Source of the DNA: an uncultured Hungatella sp.
GTDB taxonomy: Bacteria > Bacillota > Clostridia > Lachnospirales > Lachnospiraceae
DNA: 42,345 nucleotides
NCBI GenBank assembly: GCA_947066955.1
Contig: CAMTAF010000018.1
Span: 1-42,345, forward strand
Direction of reading: 5' to 3'
Within the stretch, counting starts at the first letter, position 1; each line of letters begins with the position of its first letter. The notes below the pieces were generated by a model that did not search any database, was not told where the DNA came from, and worked only from the letters and a program-made list of their open reading frames with translations. A program made the position numbers and the translations under genes. Of this stretch, positions 1 through 7,532 are shown piece after piece.

Positions 1-38
1 TTGTCCATTTCTCTCTTTTGCACTTTAAAAGTAGTCAT
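1..38 (-). CDS. start of a leftward gene, product unknown (partial)
   Basis: An ATG on the minus strand at 38 is preceded by a good Shine-Dalgarno (GGAGG, about 9 bases upstream). The frame stays open to the left edge and begins M-T-T-F-K-V-Q-K-R-E-M-D. Only 12 codons are visible, so no product can be named. A consensus promoter with a CIRCE-like site lies about 110-150 bases upstream, which would suit a heat-shock or protein-quality gene, but this is inference. The gene is probably chromosomal backbone bordering the decayed island on its right. Confidence 0.6.
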   Translation of the reverse strand, partial: MTTFKVQKREMD

Positions 39-144
39 TTGTCTTTTCCTCCAAAATTACAAAATTTGTTAATCGGAACTGGGGATGAGGGGAAGGGAAC
101 CGATATCATTCACCGGCTCTATTCTTTTCCTTTGTTCTATTTGT

Positions 145-173
145 GTTATAACGCATCTATTGTCACTTGTCAA
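145..173 (-). promoter_or_regulatory. sigma-A promoter for the leftward gene at the left edge
   Basis: On the minus strand TTGACA (173-168) is followed after exactly 17 bases by TATAAC (150-145). The 5' untranslated region to the ATG at 38 would be about 100 bases. The -35 box lies inside a CIRCE-like palindrome. Confidence 0.7.
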
Positions 174-186
174 GAGTGAGTGCTAA
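160..186 (-). promoter_or_regulatory. degenerate CIRCE-like operator
   Basis: Minus strand 186-178 reads TTAGCACTC, a perfect left arm of the HrcA operator CIRCE. After the canonical 9-base spacer the right arm is AAGTGACAA, matching the consensus GAGTGCTAA at 6 of 9 positions. The site overlaps the -35 box, as operators of HrcA-repressed chaperone genes often do. The weak right arm makes real HrcA binding uncertain. Confidence 0.4.
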
Positions 187-357
187 TATTTCTGTGAATT
201 ATTTATGAACTTCGTTTTGCAGGCTGAGCATAATTTTTGCTATAAATGAGCAAATTTGAAATATTACCAAAATTGTAAGAAATTGCTCAAAAATAAAGAC
301 ATCAAGCCTTTTTAGGTATATACTGTCTTTGACAAGAAAACAAATAAACCTCAAAGG

Positions 358-1123
358 ATGATGTCTTATAGAAAACAGTATATACCATTCCTCAACACTT
401 TACAACTGCTTTAAAAAGTTAAATTTATGTAGGGTAAATCCGGAAAGCCTGTGTTCTGCATTGTGGATGACACCATCTCTTCCAAAACAAAGCCTTCGTC
501 ACGGGCTTTGCACCCCATTGAAGATGGGTATTTCCACCAGTCCCACCTCAAAGGGAAGCAAGACTATGGGCACCAGGCCGTGGCTGTCATGCTCTCCTGC
601 AACGGCATTGTCCTCAATTATGCCATTATCATGTACGATAAATCCAAATCAAAAGTGAAAATCGTGCAGGAGATTGCGGATGAACTGCCGGTTGCCCCGG
701 TAATCTCCTATTTCCTCTGTGACAGCTGGTATACCTGCGGGGGATATCATGGACGCTTTTATCAAAAAGGGATTCTACACGATTGGCGCCCTTAAGACCA
801 ACCGAATCCTTTATCCCTATGGAATGAAGCAGAAACTCAGCGAGTTTGCCCTCAGCCTGCGGAAAACAGACGCTCTGGATCGATATGTGGAAAGGTGGCC
901 GGTAGAGGCCTTTTTCGGCCAGAGCAAGAATCCGCTGGCGCTTGACCGGTATCAGATCCGTCCCTCGAAAGGAATCCGCAGGTACTGGCTGCTGATGTCG
1001 CTGTCCCATTTCATTGCCTGTACAGGAAGTGGGAAAACCCTGCCATTTGAGGAGGGTTATAGATTCTTTTACAACCGAATCCGGGAGGAGCGTATCCATT
1101 ATATCTATCTTATAGTTCTTTAG
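358..1123 (+). pseudogene. DDE transposase remnant (IS4/IS701-like), deleted and frameshifted
   Basis: An AAAGG ribosome site and ATG at 358 or 361 open a short N-terminal piece that stops at about 412. After a stop at 430 the same frame resumes with a transposase core starting around 451. It has the first catalytic Asp in F-C-I-V-D-D-T, a second Asp in F-L-C-D-S-W-Y-T, and the late W-P-V-E-A-F-F motif with the Glu, followed by the Y-Q-I-R-P-S-K-G-I-R-R-Y segment. The core is split by a +1 shift in a run of five G at 739-743: with four G the reading is continuous as C-D-S-W-Y-T-C-G-D-I-M-D-A-F. Most of the N-terminal region is missing, so this copy cannot encode an active enzyme. The exact IS family is not certain. 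Confidence 0.75.
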
Positions 1124-1258
1124 ACACAATACTACTGTCTCTCCATAAGCCTTATATAAACTGGCATAAGCCCCTGACTTATAAAAGCAGCTCCAAGGCG
1201 CATATCACCTTAGAGCTGCTTTATAAAAACACAAAATCATGTCTGACAGCCAAACTCA
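1114..1258. repeat. scar built from three collinear pieces of the 4.6-5.3 kb locus
   Basis: Bases 1132-1186 match 4772-4826 (inside the PD-(D/E)XK gene) with one mismatch. Bases 1183-1258 match 5193-5268 (the lysS terminator and beyond), joined at a shared AAAA. A shorter match, 1114-1127 to 4600-4613, precedes them in the same order and orientation. The piece therefore looks like a second copy of the 4.6-5.3 kb locus that has lost two internal segments. The transposase stop codon lies within the first match. Confidence 0.8.
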
Positions 1259-1303
1259 GTATGTTCATCTGTCCGACAACCCTTGAAATCTATATTTCCG
1301 ACT

Positions 1304-1745
1304 TTAAGATGGTATTTCGGTTACATCATCTTTGTCAAGCTGCACAGAACAATATCTTTCAACCAGCTTTATAAATTCGTCGGCTACTGCAATCTGCTGT
1401 TCAGCCTCTTCCATGCTGGCAATATAGAAATCATCATAATCACTTGCATGTCTGATTGCTTCTGCCCCGGCAATCCTTCTCCCTATTTCTTTTGGAAATA
1501 TTTCTGTTTTTACATAATCTTTATTAAAGTTTGCAATCGCATCTTTATGCCTCTTATAAGCCTTTCCTGCCAGTGCATAAACAGCATTAATGAAATGAAA
1601 AATCGCATAATATGCCCTGTTATTGGCTGATTTATACTCTTTCGAATCAAACAGTTATCTTCGTAGCGCGCAAATTTTCTTTTGACGTTTCAATCCTGTA
1701 CAAAACTAAATCTTTTTGAGTTCCTGAATCTTCAGGCTGCCTCAT
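1304..1745 (-). pseudogene. HEPN toxin (HepT-like) gene, frameshifted
   Basis: The gene starts with an ATG at 1745 overlapping the end of the MNT gene and reads through R-I-E-T-S-K-E-N-L-R before a stop at 1647-1649. In another frame, from about 1645 to the stop at 1304, it continues as a clear HEPN domain: N-N-R-A-Y-Y-A-I-F-H (the R-x6-H ribonuclease motif), then E-I-R-like helices and a C-terminal I-A-S-M-E-E-A-E-Q-Q segment. The total length of 442 bases is not a multiple of three, so a small indel near 1648-1660 separates the halves. HEPN-MNT pairs are type VII toxin-antitoxin modules in which the MNT protein AMPylates the HEPN RNase. Here the toxin is broken while the partner is intact. 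Confidence 0.8.
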
Positions 1746-2073
1746 ATAACACGACTCCTTCCTGTTTAACATTCGCATAAAAAGGATAATGAATCATCCA
1801 TTTTCTGAAATGGGCTTCGCTCTTTGCAATCGGTTTAATGTCCAGGCCATGCTCCATATTAAAATCAAAAGTTGTATCCACAAGATGGTCAAAATAAGCC
1901 TTTGTCTCAATATCTGAAATATCCAGCAAAATCATAATATCTACATCCGAATCTTCCTTAAAATCCCCTCTGGCATAAGAGCCATACAAAATCACCTGTT
2001 TCAGATGGGAACCATATATTTCCCGTATTTCATTTACATATTGTTTCAATAAATATTGTATTGTCTGCGGCAT
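1732..2073 (-). CDS. MNT-domain minimal nucleotidyltransferase (MntA-type antitoxin)
   Basis: A 113-residue protein with the nucleotidyltransferase signature G-S-Y-A-R-G at residues 31-36 and the D-x-D metal pair at 43 and 45, typical of MNT antitoxins that adenylylate a HEPN toxin. The start is placed at the second of two adjacent ATGs (2073): GGAGG lies six bases upstream, whereas the longer frame to 2094 has no such site. The 3' end overlaps the start of the HEPN pseudogene, the standard gene order for the pair. With the toxin broken it is an orphan antitoxin. Confidence 0.85.
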   Translation of the reverse strand: MPQTIQYLLKQYVNEIREIYGSHLKQVILYGSYARGDFKEDSDVDIMILLDISDIETKAYFDHLVDTTFDFNMEHGLDIKPIAKSEAHFRKWMIHYPFYANVKQEGVVLYEAA

Positions 2074-2108
2074 CATACACCTCCATGTGGCCATATTTTA
2101 TATCTACA

Positions 2109-2345
2109 TTAAAAAAAGTTAAAAAGCTGAATATATTTCGCACTGTCTGATATCGAATATCTTTCATCTATTACGAAATATGTAACCGATAATTTTTTCT
2201 TTGCAAAGTCTATCGCATGATCCACGACAAAATGCTCGATTTCCGGGTTAACCGGACAAGAAAAATCGGAAAGACGCTGTTTTAATTTCGTCTCTCCGAT
2301 TGCCCCAATCATATCTAAAATATTAATTGTTTCAAACTGCTTCAT
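2109..2345 (-). pseudogene. GNAT-type acetyltransferase toxin, C-terminally truncated
   Basis: The 78-residue product begins M-K-Q-F-E-T-I-N-I-L-D-M and contains the F-S-C-P-V-N-P-E-I-E-H-F-V and A-I-D-F-A-K-K-K-L-S-V-T-Y-F-V segments that open a family of clostridial GNAT proteins found beside small antitoxins. Such proteins are usually about 160-180 residues. Here the acetyl-CoA-binding half is missing and the frame ends 36 bases before the MNT start. Its ATG overlaps the upstream stop by four bases (ATGA), so the two were translationally coupled. A deletion probably fused this locus to the MNT-HEPN pair. The family assignment is from memory. Confidence 0.55.
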
Positions 2346-2527
2346 TTTACTGGGTCTCCCTTGGCCATTAACTGTCTGATAGCATCATAATCTGTCAATG
2401 GCGGTTTAACCGGAATGGATGATTTCCTCTTCGGTTTATTCTCCGATGCTTCAAGAGCATCAATAAACGCTTCCGCCTTCTTTGGATCACTAATCCTGAC
2501 TTTTTCAAAAATACTGGATGTTGCCAT
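2342..2527 (-). CDS. small antitoxin-like protein upstream of a GNAT gene
   Basis: A 61-residue charged protein, M-A-T-S-S-I-F-E-K-V-R-I-S-D at the start and P-P-L-T-D-Y-D-A-I-R-Q-L-M near the end. I recognise this layout (disordered KRK-S-S-I-P-V linker, then the P-P-L-T-D motif) from small genes preceding GNAT toxins in Firmicutes. AAAGGAGG lies about 9 bases upstream of the ATG. With the toxin truncated it is likely a relic, but the reading frame is intact. Confidence 0.6.
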   Translation of the reverse strand: MATSSIFEKVRISDPKKAEAFIDALEASENKPKRKSSIPVKPPLTDYDAIRQLMAKGDPVK

Positions 2528-2789
2528 ATAAAAGCGCCTCCTTTATCTCTTCTTAATTGTAGTATATGTTAAAATATTGCTTAGCTATACATCGTCTATC
2601 CCATTCTGACACTGTATAAAAATAATGTATAAATGAATCAACAACAATTCTCTTTATATTTTATCGTCGGAATTGTCAGTATGTCTCTTTTAGAAAATCT
2701 ATATGACTCTACAAATGCCTTTGTAGCAATCACTTTGTCCATCTCATTACCTATATAACTCTGTCGCCATCTTTATATCTGTACCGCTA

Positions 2790-2822
2790 TTTGGTACAGA
2801 ATTGGTACATGATTGGTACAAA
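2790..2822. repeat. three 11-bp direct repeats, candidate integrase arm sites
   Basis: TTGGTACA occurs at 2791, 2802 and 2813, an exact 11-bp period. Such iterated TTGGTACA-like arrays are common near ends of integrative elements of Gram-positive bacteria, where the N-terminal domain of a tyrosine integrase binds. The rest of the 312-base gap (2528-2839) holds only the upstream region of the antitoxin gene at 2527, with no convincing promoter. Confidence 0.5.
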
Positions 2823-2839
2823 GACAGCATTACATTTAA

Positions 2840-3676
2840 TCAGTTCTTCCAATATTCCATCACTTGTTCTTGGGAACCCTCTTTAGATAAGGTAAACTTT
2901 ACAGAAATCTTTTCTACAGTTTCTCTAAAATTCATTCCAAAATCCTGACACATTTCTACAGCTGTACGAATTGCAATTCCCCTGTCATGCGCCCTCATAA
3001 TTTCCTCTTGATCATATAACTGCATCATAATATCCACTACCTCACTTTCTCTGCTTTCCAAATACTCCTTCAACACATCGCTGTCCTTACAAATCCGAAT
3101 CGTTTCACGCACAGCAGTTCTTGTCCGCCCATGCTTCTTTACCTGCCTGTTCAGCACCCTGGTGAAGGACACATATTGATTGATAATATCTCCTTTTTTA
3201 CCATCATATATCATTTTTACAGTTACTTCAATCGCAACCTCTTGTCCACCGAAAAATTCTTCCAACAGTTTGATCTCATCAGGACGTTTCTTCCTGTCTC
3301 CTACATAAAGTACATATAACTCTGGTTTGGGAAGCCTCACCTTCTTGCTCCGATACAAATCTTCATCATTCTCTGAAAAATATCTGCGATATGAATTCAC
3401 AAGATATTCCAATGCCCGAATAATAATATTAACCGTCCAGGTACTCTGGGCCTCCATCAACACCATAAGTTTGTCACCTTTTGCAAAGCCAAGATCATTA
3501 TATATATCGTCCGTAAAGATATTTTCAAGAGTAACTGTTTTTAAATCGTCTTCTTCTACATCTTGATCCTCTGGATGGAGAGCCTGGTACAATTGAAGCA
3601 AATACTTGGAATTACCGAATAAATCCGTAAACACACTGTCTTTTATGGTATTCTTTACTTTGGTTTCATCTGCCAT
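2840..3676 (-). CDS. Rpn-family PD-(D/E)XK nuclease / transposase-like protein
   Basis: A 278-residue protein of the Rpn (recombination-promoting nuclease) type. The N-terminus has D-S-V-F-T-D-L-F, the usual opening of the family. The nuclease core is seen as Y-N-D-L-G-F followed by L-M-V-L-M-E-A-Q-S, which supplies the Asp and E-x-Q of the modified PD-(D/E)XK site. The C-terminal third is helical and charged. Start chosen at 3676 because AAGGAG lies 9 bases upstream; the longer form from 3685 would leave almost no spacing. It is monocistronic behind its own promoter. Such genes are multi-copy in Lachnospiraceae; their natural role is uncertain. Confidence 0.75.
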   Translation of the reverse strand: MADETKVKNTIKDSVFTDLFGNSKYLLQLYQALHPEDQDVEEDDLKTVTLENIFTDDIYNDLGFAKGDKLMVLMEAQSTWTVNIIIRALEYLVNSYRRYFSENDEDLYRSKKVRLPKPELYVLYVGDRKKRPDEIKLLEEFFGGQEVAIEVTVKMIYDGKKGDIINQYVSFTRVLNRQVKKHGRTRTAVRETIRICKDSDVLKEYLESRESEVVDIMMQLYDQEEIMRAHDRGIAIRTAVEMCQDFGMNFRETVEKISVKFTLSKEGSQEQVMEYWKN

Positions 3677-3718
3677 AGCCATCATCTCCTTCTATGCTAT
3701 GTATAAATGCTTTGTTAT

Positions 3719-3748
3719 ATTATACTCTATCAAAGACTATTTGTACAA
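3719..3748 (-). promoter_or_regulatory. sigma-A promoter of the Rpn gene
   Basis: Minus strand TTGTAC (3748-3743), 18-base spacer, TATAAT (3724-3719). The start codon is about 43 bases further on. Confidence 0.6.
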
Positions 3749-3776
3749 CTATATTTTTCATGGCCAACCAGAGGGA

Positions 3777-4004
3777 TTATTCCCTCTTATAATCGTTTCC
3801 ATTGTCTATCCACTGACCCCATTGCTGTTTCTGCTCTTCTAATTTCTTTTCAAAATTCCCAAACTCACGCTGTTTCAGTTCTTTAGTGACCGTTGTATAA
3901 ATATCCAGCGTCACATCGGATCTTGTGTGGCCACAAAGTTCCTGTATGACTTTGATATTAATGCCCGCCTTCACAAGCCTCGTGGTAAATGTATGGCGTA
4001 ACAA
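3777..4004 (-). pseudogene. tyrosine integrase, C-terminal fragment
   Basis: The frame gives L-L-R-H-T-F-T-T-R-L, then G-I-N-I-K-V-I-Q-E-L-C-G-H and V-T-L-D-I-Y-T. These are the R/H...H and active-site Tyr blocks of Xer/Int-family recombinases (HxxR box, GH box, catalytic Y in D-I-Y-T). Only the last 75 residues remain; upstream the frame runs into unrelated sequence and a stop at about 4052. A full integrase would be about 370-400 residues. It is the only integrase trace in the window and marks the left flank as a former integrative element. Confidence 0.85.
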
Positions 4005-4074
4005 TTGTTGATCATTACAGTCTCTTATGATTGATGATGGATACTGTCCTCATTTTTTTCTCCTTTTTTGCATG

Positions 4075-4111
4075 AAAAAAGGAAGTATCCTGCTCCTCAT
4101 AGAATACTTCC
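4075..4111 (-). terminator. Rho-independent terminator of the PD-(D/E)XK gene
   Basis: On the minus strand GGAAGTAT (4111-4104) pairs perfectly with ATACTTCC (4088-4081) across a 15-base loop and is followed by a run of six T. It lies about 60 bases beyond the stop at 4170. The remaining gap 4005-4169 holds nothing else recognised. Confidence 0.75.
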
Positions 4112-4169
4112 AAAGTCTGCATGTCTGCTTTTTTAAACCAAAATCCTTATGGATAATCACCATACTACT

Positions 4170-5072
4170 TTAAGCACCAATCTGTTCTTTCTCCAGGTTC
4201 CTGATTTCATCAATCGAAAGCCGAGGAACATATTCTTTAATTTCCTCTATAGAAAATTTCCCTGATTTCAGCATTTTAATTGCTGTCTCAATATCTTCCT
4301 CTTTTACTACCTTTTTTACCACCTTCTCAGTCTCTTTTCTTACTTTCTCTGTCGCCTCGCCTACAATCTTACTGATCTCCGGCTCCATGATCTCCAATAA
4401 TGCCTGACACATGCTCTCATCTCCTCTCAACTCTTCTACAATCTTTTGATTCGCACGGACACTCACTTCCAAAACTGCATCCGCTAACGCTCTCTCCTGC
4501 TCCTTCGTCAGCCCTTCGATCTGTTCCAGAAGTGCTTTCAGTTGCTGCTTTTTCAATTTATCCGACAAAGCCTTCAGCCACCTGTGGGATTCCTCTTCCA
4601 GTTCTTTAGACACTATAATCTGTGTGGGAAACAGAACTTGATCCAATACATAATAAATCCCCTTATACGGCCTCTCTGTTCTGATACCATGCTCTGCAAA
4701 GTATTGGAACAGCCCCTTTGGTTTTGTATCCCTGACTATGGAAACGGTGATATCCTCCGCCTTCCTCTCATCTGCTGTCTCTCCATAAGCCTTATATAAA
4801 CTGGCATAAGCCCCTGACTTATAAAACGTGTCTGCGTTCAGATGGTCTCCTGGTGATTTATACTCCAATATATTAAATTTCCGGAATATTTTTCCTATCT
4901 CATTCGCAATCTGAACATCTTTGTCCTTTTTGATAACCAGGAGATCGATCTCCAGTGGTTTTGTATTCAGATTGTATTCCCGCTCATAGATCAAATCATT
5001 CCTGTTGGCTGATAATTCCAGATCCATGGCGGCCACAAATCCGGAATGCCACTGTATCTTTACTTCATTCAT
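4170..5072 (-). CDS. PD-(D/E)XK nuclease-fold protein, Rpn-like, of unknown role
   Basis: A 300-residue protein. Residues about 25-75 carry the PD-(D/E)XK elements: an early Glu in I-Y-E-R-E, P-L-E-I-D-L-L-V with the metal Asp, and N-I-L-E-Y-K-S-P-G-D with the E-x-K. The A-D-T-F-Y-K-S-G-A-Y-A segment follows as in Rpn-related proteins. The C-terminal 120 residues are a charged, Glu/Lys-rich coiled coil ending in I-E-E-I-K-E-Y-V. It has its own promoter and terminator. A second, heavily deleted copy of its 5' half lies at 1114-1258. Function not established. Confidence 0.7.
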   Translation of the reverse strand: MNEVKIQWHSGFVAAMDLELSANRNDLIYEREYNLNTKPLEIDLLVIKKDKDVQIANEIGKIFRKFNILEYKSPGDHLNADTFYKSGAYASLYKAYGETADERKAEDITVSIVRDTKPKGLFQYFAEHGIRTERPYKGIYYVLDQVLFPTQIIVSKELEEESHRWLKALSDKLKKQQLKALLEQIEGLTKEQERALADAVLEVSVRANQKIVEELRGDESMCQALLEIMEPEISKIVGEATEKVRKETEKVVKKVVKEEDIETAIKMLKSGKFSIEEIKEYVPRLSIDEIRNLEKEQIGA

Positions 5073-5097
5073 CCGCTCAGTCCTTCCCTCTTTCTAC

Positions 5098-5125
5098 ATT
5101 ATATCACATCAGCATGATTTTACAA
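5098..5125 (-). promoter_or_regulatory. promoter of the 4.2-5.1 kb nuclease gene
   Basis: Minus strand TTGTAA (5125-5120), 16-base spacer, TATAAT (5103-5098) with an extended TG one base upstream of the -10. The ATG at 5072 follows after about 25 bases. Confidence 0.6.
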
Positions 5126-5190
5126 CCAACAGATCCGCAGGGTCCTGGCCAGCTTTTACTGGCAAACTGCCTCTTGATATCCGCGCGCAC

Positions 5191-5230
5191 AAAAAAGCAG
5201 CTCCAAGGCGCATATCACCTTAGAGCTGCT
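5191..5230 (-). terminator. terminator of the greA-lysS operon
   Basis: A 13-bp stem (5218-5230 with 5196-5208, one mismatch) with a 9-base loop is followed on the minus strand by six T. It lies about 175 bases past the lysS stop. The other side is T/A-rich too, so it may work in both directions. The same hairpin is copied at 1186-1220 in the scar. Confidence 0.75.
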
Positions 5231-5309
5231 TTATAAAAACACAAAATCATGTCTGACAGCCAAACTCATCTGCCATAAATCTACATATCCCTGCATAACT
5301 GTTGCATTA

Positions 5310-5342
5310 TTTGGCGTAAAATTGGCGTAAATTGGCGTAAAC
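5310..5342. repeat. three 10-11-bp direct repeats beside lysS, candidate integrase arm sites
   Basis: TTGGCGTAA occurs at 5311, 5322 and 5332. The layout mirrors the TTGGTACA array at 2790-2822 but with a different core word, suggesting two different integrases. It lies between lysS and its terminator, a plausible boundary of the decayed island. Nothing else is seen in the 5231-5403 stretch. Confidence 0.45.
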
Positions 5343-5403
5343 TACAGATATTCTTATTTTCTAAACTCTGAAAATGCCGATTCTTAGCGGATTTTCTGCA
5401 CAT

Positions 5404-6912
5404 TTACTTATCGGTGTTCCTCATCGTCGGGAACAACAACACATCCCGAATAGCCGGCGAGTTAGTCAAAAGCATCACCAGCCTGTCGATCCCATACCCG
5501 ATCCCTCCTGTAGGCGGCATGCCGATCTCCAAAGCATTCATAAAATCCTCGTCCGTAGTATTGGCTTCCTCGTCTCCCGCGGCCAGAGCCGCCTCCTGGG
5601 CCTTAAACCGCTCTCTCTGATCAATGGGATCATTGAGCTCTGAGTAGGCATTGCACATCTCCCTGGCGTAGATAAACAGCTCGAACCTCTCCACCAGCTC
5701 CGGCTTATCCGGCTTTCTCTTGGTCAGGGGGGATACCTCCACAGGGTGGTCCATGATAAAGGTTGGCTGGATCAGATGCTCCTCCACAAATTCCTCGAAA
5801 AACAGATTGATAATATCGCCTCTTGTGTGGCGGTTCTCATAGTGGACTCCCTTCTCGTCGGCCAGCTTCTTGACCTCCTCCGTGGTCCGGATCTCCTCGA
5901 AATCAATGCCTGTATACTTTTTCACAGCATCGATCATGGTCAGACGCTCAAAAGGCTTTCCAAGATCAATCTCCACGTCCGCGTAGGGAATCACCGTGGT
6001 ACCGCACACTTCCTGAGCGACATGGCGGAACATGTTCTCTGTCAGATCCATCATGCCGTGGTAGTCCGTGTATGCCTGGTAAAGTTCCATCAGGGTGAAC
6101 TCCGGATTGTGTCTTGTGTCCAGCCCCTCGTTTCGGAAAACCCGGCCGATCTCGTAGACTCTCTCCATGCCGCCTACGATCAGCCTCTTTAAGTACAGCT
6201 CCAGGGAGATTCTCAGCTTCACATCTTCATCCAGAGCATTATAGTGGGTCTCGAAAGGTCTTGCCGCGGCGCCGCCGGCATTGCTCACCAGCATGGGGGT
6301 CTCCACCTCCAGGAATCCTAAGTCATCCAGATATCTCCTGATGCAGCTGATAATCTTGGAGCGCATGACGAAGGTCTTCCTTACCTCCTCGTTCATGATC
6401 AGATCCGTGTAGCGCTGGCGGTAACGCATATCCATGTTGGTAAGCCCGTGATACTTCTCGGGAAGGACCTGAAGGCTTTTGGACAGCAGGGTCACGGAAG
6501 TGGCATGGATGGAGATCTCTCCGGTCTTTGTGGTAAATACGGTTCCGGTGAGGCCGATGATATCTCCGATATCCAGCTTTTTAAACTCCTTGTAGGACTC
6601 CTCCCCGATGCTGTCCCTGGCCACGTAAGACTGGATATTGCCCTTTAGGTCCTGGACATTGCAGAAAGAAGCTTTTCCCATAACGCGTTTGGACATCATG
6701 CGTCCTGCCAGGGATACTTCTTTTCCTTCCCACAGGGCATAGTCCTCCTTCACGTCTGTGCTGTGTACGGTCACTTCGTATTTGGTAATCTGAAACGGAT
6801 CCTTTCCAGCTTCCTGAAGCTGCGCCAGCTTCTCGCGGCGCACCTTAAGCAGCTTATTCAGATCCTCCTGTGTCTGGGCCTGGCCCTGGTTCTGCTCTGC
6901 CACTTTTTCCAC
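5404..6912 (-). CDS. lysS: lysyl-tRNA synthetase, class II
   Basis: 502 residues, the usual length. It charges tRNA-Lys with lysine in the cytoplasm. An N-terminal OB-fold anticodon-binding domain (about residues 55-165, with [11 protein letters not shown]) precedes the class II catalytic core. Motif 2 is [14 protein letters not shown] and motif 3 is [13 protein letters not shown] near the C-terminus. It is co-transcribed behind greA (32-base gap) and ends at the terminator about 175 bases downstream. Confidence 0.97.
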   Translation of the reverse strand: MEKVAEQNQGQAQTQEDLNKLLKVRREKLAQLQEAGKDPFQITKYEVTVHSTDVKEDYALWEGKEVSLAGRMMSKRVMGKASFCNVQDLKGNIQSYVARDSIGEESYKEFKKLDIGDIIGLTGTVFTTKTGEISIHATSVTLLSKSLQVLPEKYHGLTNMDMRYRQRYTDLIMNEEVRKTFVMRSKIISCIRRYLDDLGFLEVETPMLVSNAGGAAARPFETHYNALDEDVKLRISLELYLKRLIVGGMERVYEIGRVFRNEGLDTRHNPEFTLMELYQAYTDYHGMMDLTENMFRHVAQEVCGTTVIPYADVEIDLGKPFERLTMIDAVKKYTGIDFEEIRTTEEVKKLADEKGVHYENRHTRGDIINLFFEEFVEEHLIQPTFIMDHPVEVSPLTKRKPDKPELVERFELFIYAREMCNAYSELNDPIDQRERFKAQEAALAAGDEEANTTDEDFMNALEIGMPPTGGIGYGIDRLVMLLTNSPAIRDVLLFPTMRNTDK

Positions 6913-6944
6913 TCCTCTTTTCTTTAAAGTCAGACTTTTTTCAT

Positions 6945-7427
6945 CTATGACACTCTCTGGATTTCCAGGACTTTGTACTGGATCACTCCCACCTGGGTCT
7001 CCACATCCACCACATCTCCCACTTTCTTGCCAAGAAGGGCTCTGCCCACGGGGGACTCATTGGAGATCTTGTTCTGAAGACTGTTGGCTTCTGTGGAGCC
7101 TACGATCCGGAATTCCATCTCTTCCGCCTCGTCGATCTCGTACACCTTCACCCTGCATCCGATGTTAATCTTTTCCAGATCAATCTCTTCTTCTACAACT
7201 ACTTCGGCGTTTTTCAGGAGCTTCTCCAGCTCTTCGATGCGGAGTTCGATGTCTCTCTGTTCGTCTTTTGCGGCATCGTACTCGGCGTTCTCCGAAAGAT
7301 CCCCCTGCTCCCTGGCCTCCTTGATCTTCTGGGCCACTTCTTTTCTTTTCACCACTTTTAAGTTGTGAAGTTCATCCTCATATTGTTTTAATCCCGCGTA
7401 GGTTAAGATATTTTTTTTCTCTGCCAT
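6945..7427 (-). CDS. greA: transcription elongation factor GreA
   Basis: 160 residues, standard length. GreA enters the RNA polymerase secondary channel and stimulates cleavage of backtracked transcripts. The N-terminal coiled coil carries the tip motif [11 protein letters not shown] with the acidic residues that act in the polymerase site, and the C-terminal FKBP-like domain contains [18 protein letters not shown] lies 12 bases upstream of the ATG. First gene of the greA-lysS unit. Confidence 0.96.
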   Translation of the reverse strand: MAEKKNILTYAGLKQYEDELHNLKVVKRKEVAQKIKEAREQGDLSENAEYDAAKDEQRDIELRIEELEKLLKNAEVVVEEEIDLEKINIGCRVKVYEIDEAEEMEFRIVGSTEANSLQNKISNESPVGRALLGKKVGDVVDVETQVGVIQYKVLEIQRVS

Positions 7428-7500
7428 AGCTTCACATTACCTCCCAATACTTCTTTTCATGATCCTCTGGGCACACTCTGCCCTTTGCCATGTTCAAGGT

Positions 7501-7529
7501 ATTATATCCCAAACCTTCTCCATTGTCAA
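7501..7529 (-). promoter_or_regulatory. perfect consensus promoter of greA-lysS
   Basis: Minus strand TTGACA (7529-7524), exactly 17 bases, TATAAT (7506-7501). The -35 is just 4 bases past the dusB stop at 7533. The leader of about 65 bases contains a small GGGCA/TGCCC hairpin. This separates greA-lysS from the pfkA-dusB unit although read-through is possible. Confidence 0.85.
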
Positions 7530-7532
7530 GAT

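Noticed and set aside
1283-1630. A 115-codon plus-strand ORF
   Set aside because: It is the complement of the HEPN toxin pseudogene, whose conserved R-A-Y-Y-A-I-F-H motif is on the minus strand.
6913-7500. T-box upstream of lysS
   Set aside because: lysS follows greA by 32 bases and the operon leader of greA is about 65 bases with only a small hairpin; no T-box AGGGTGG-type core is present.
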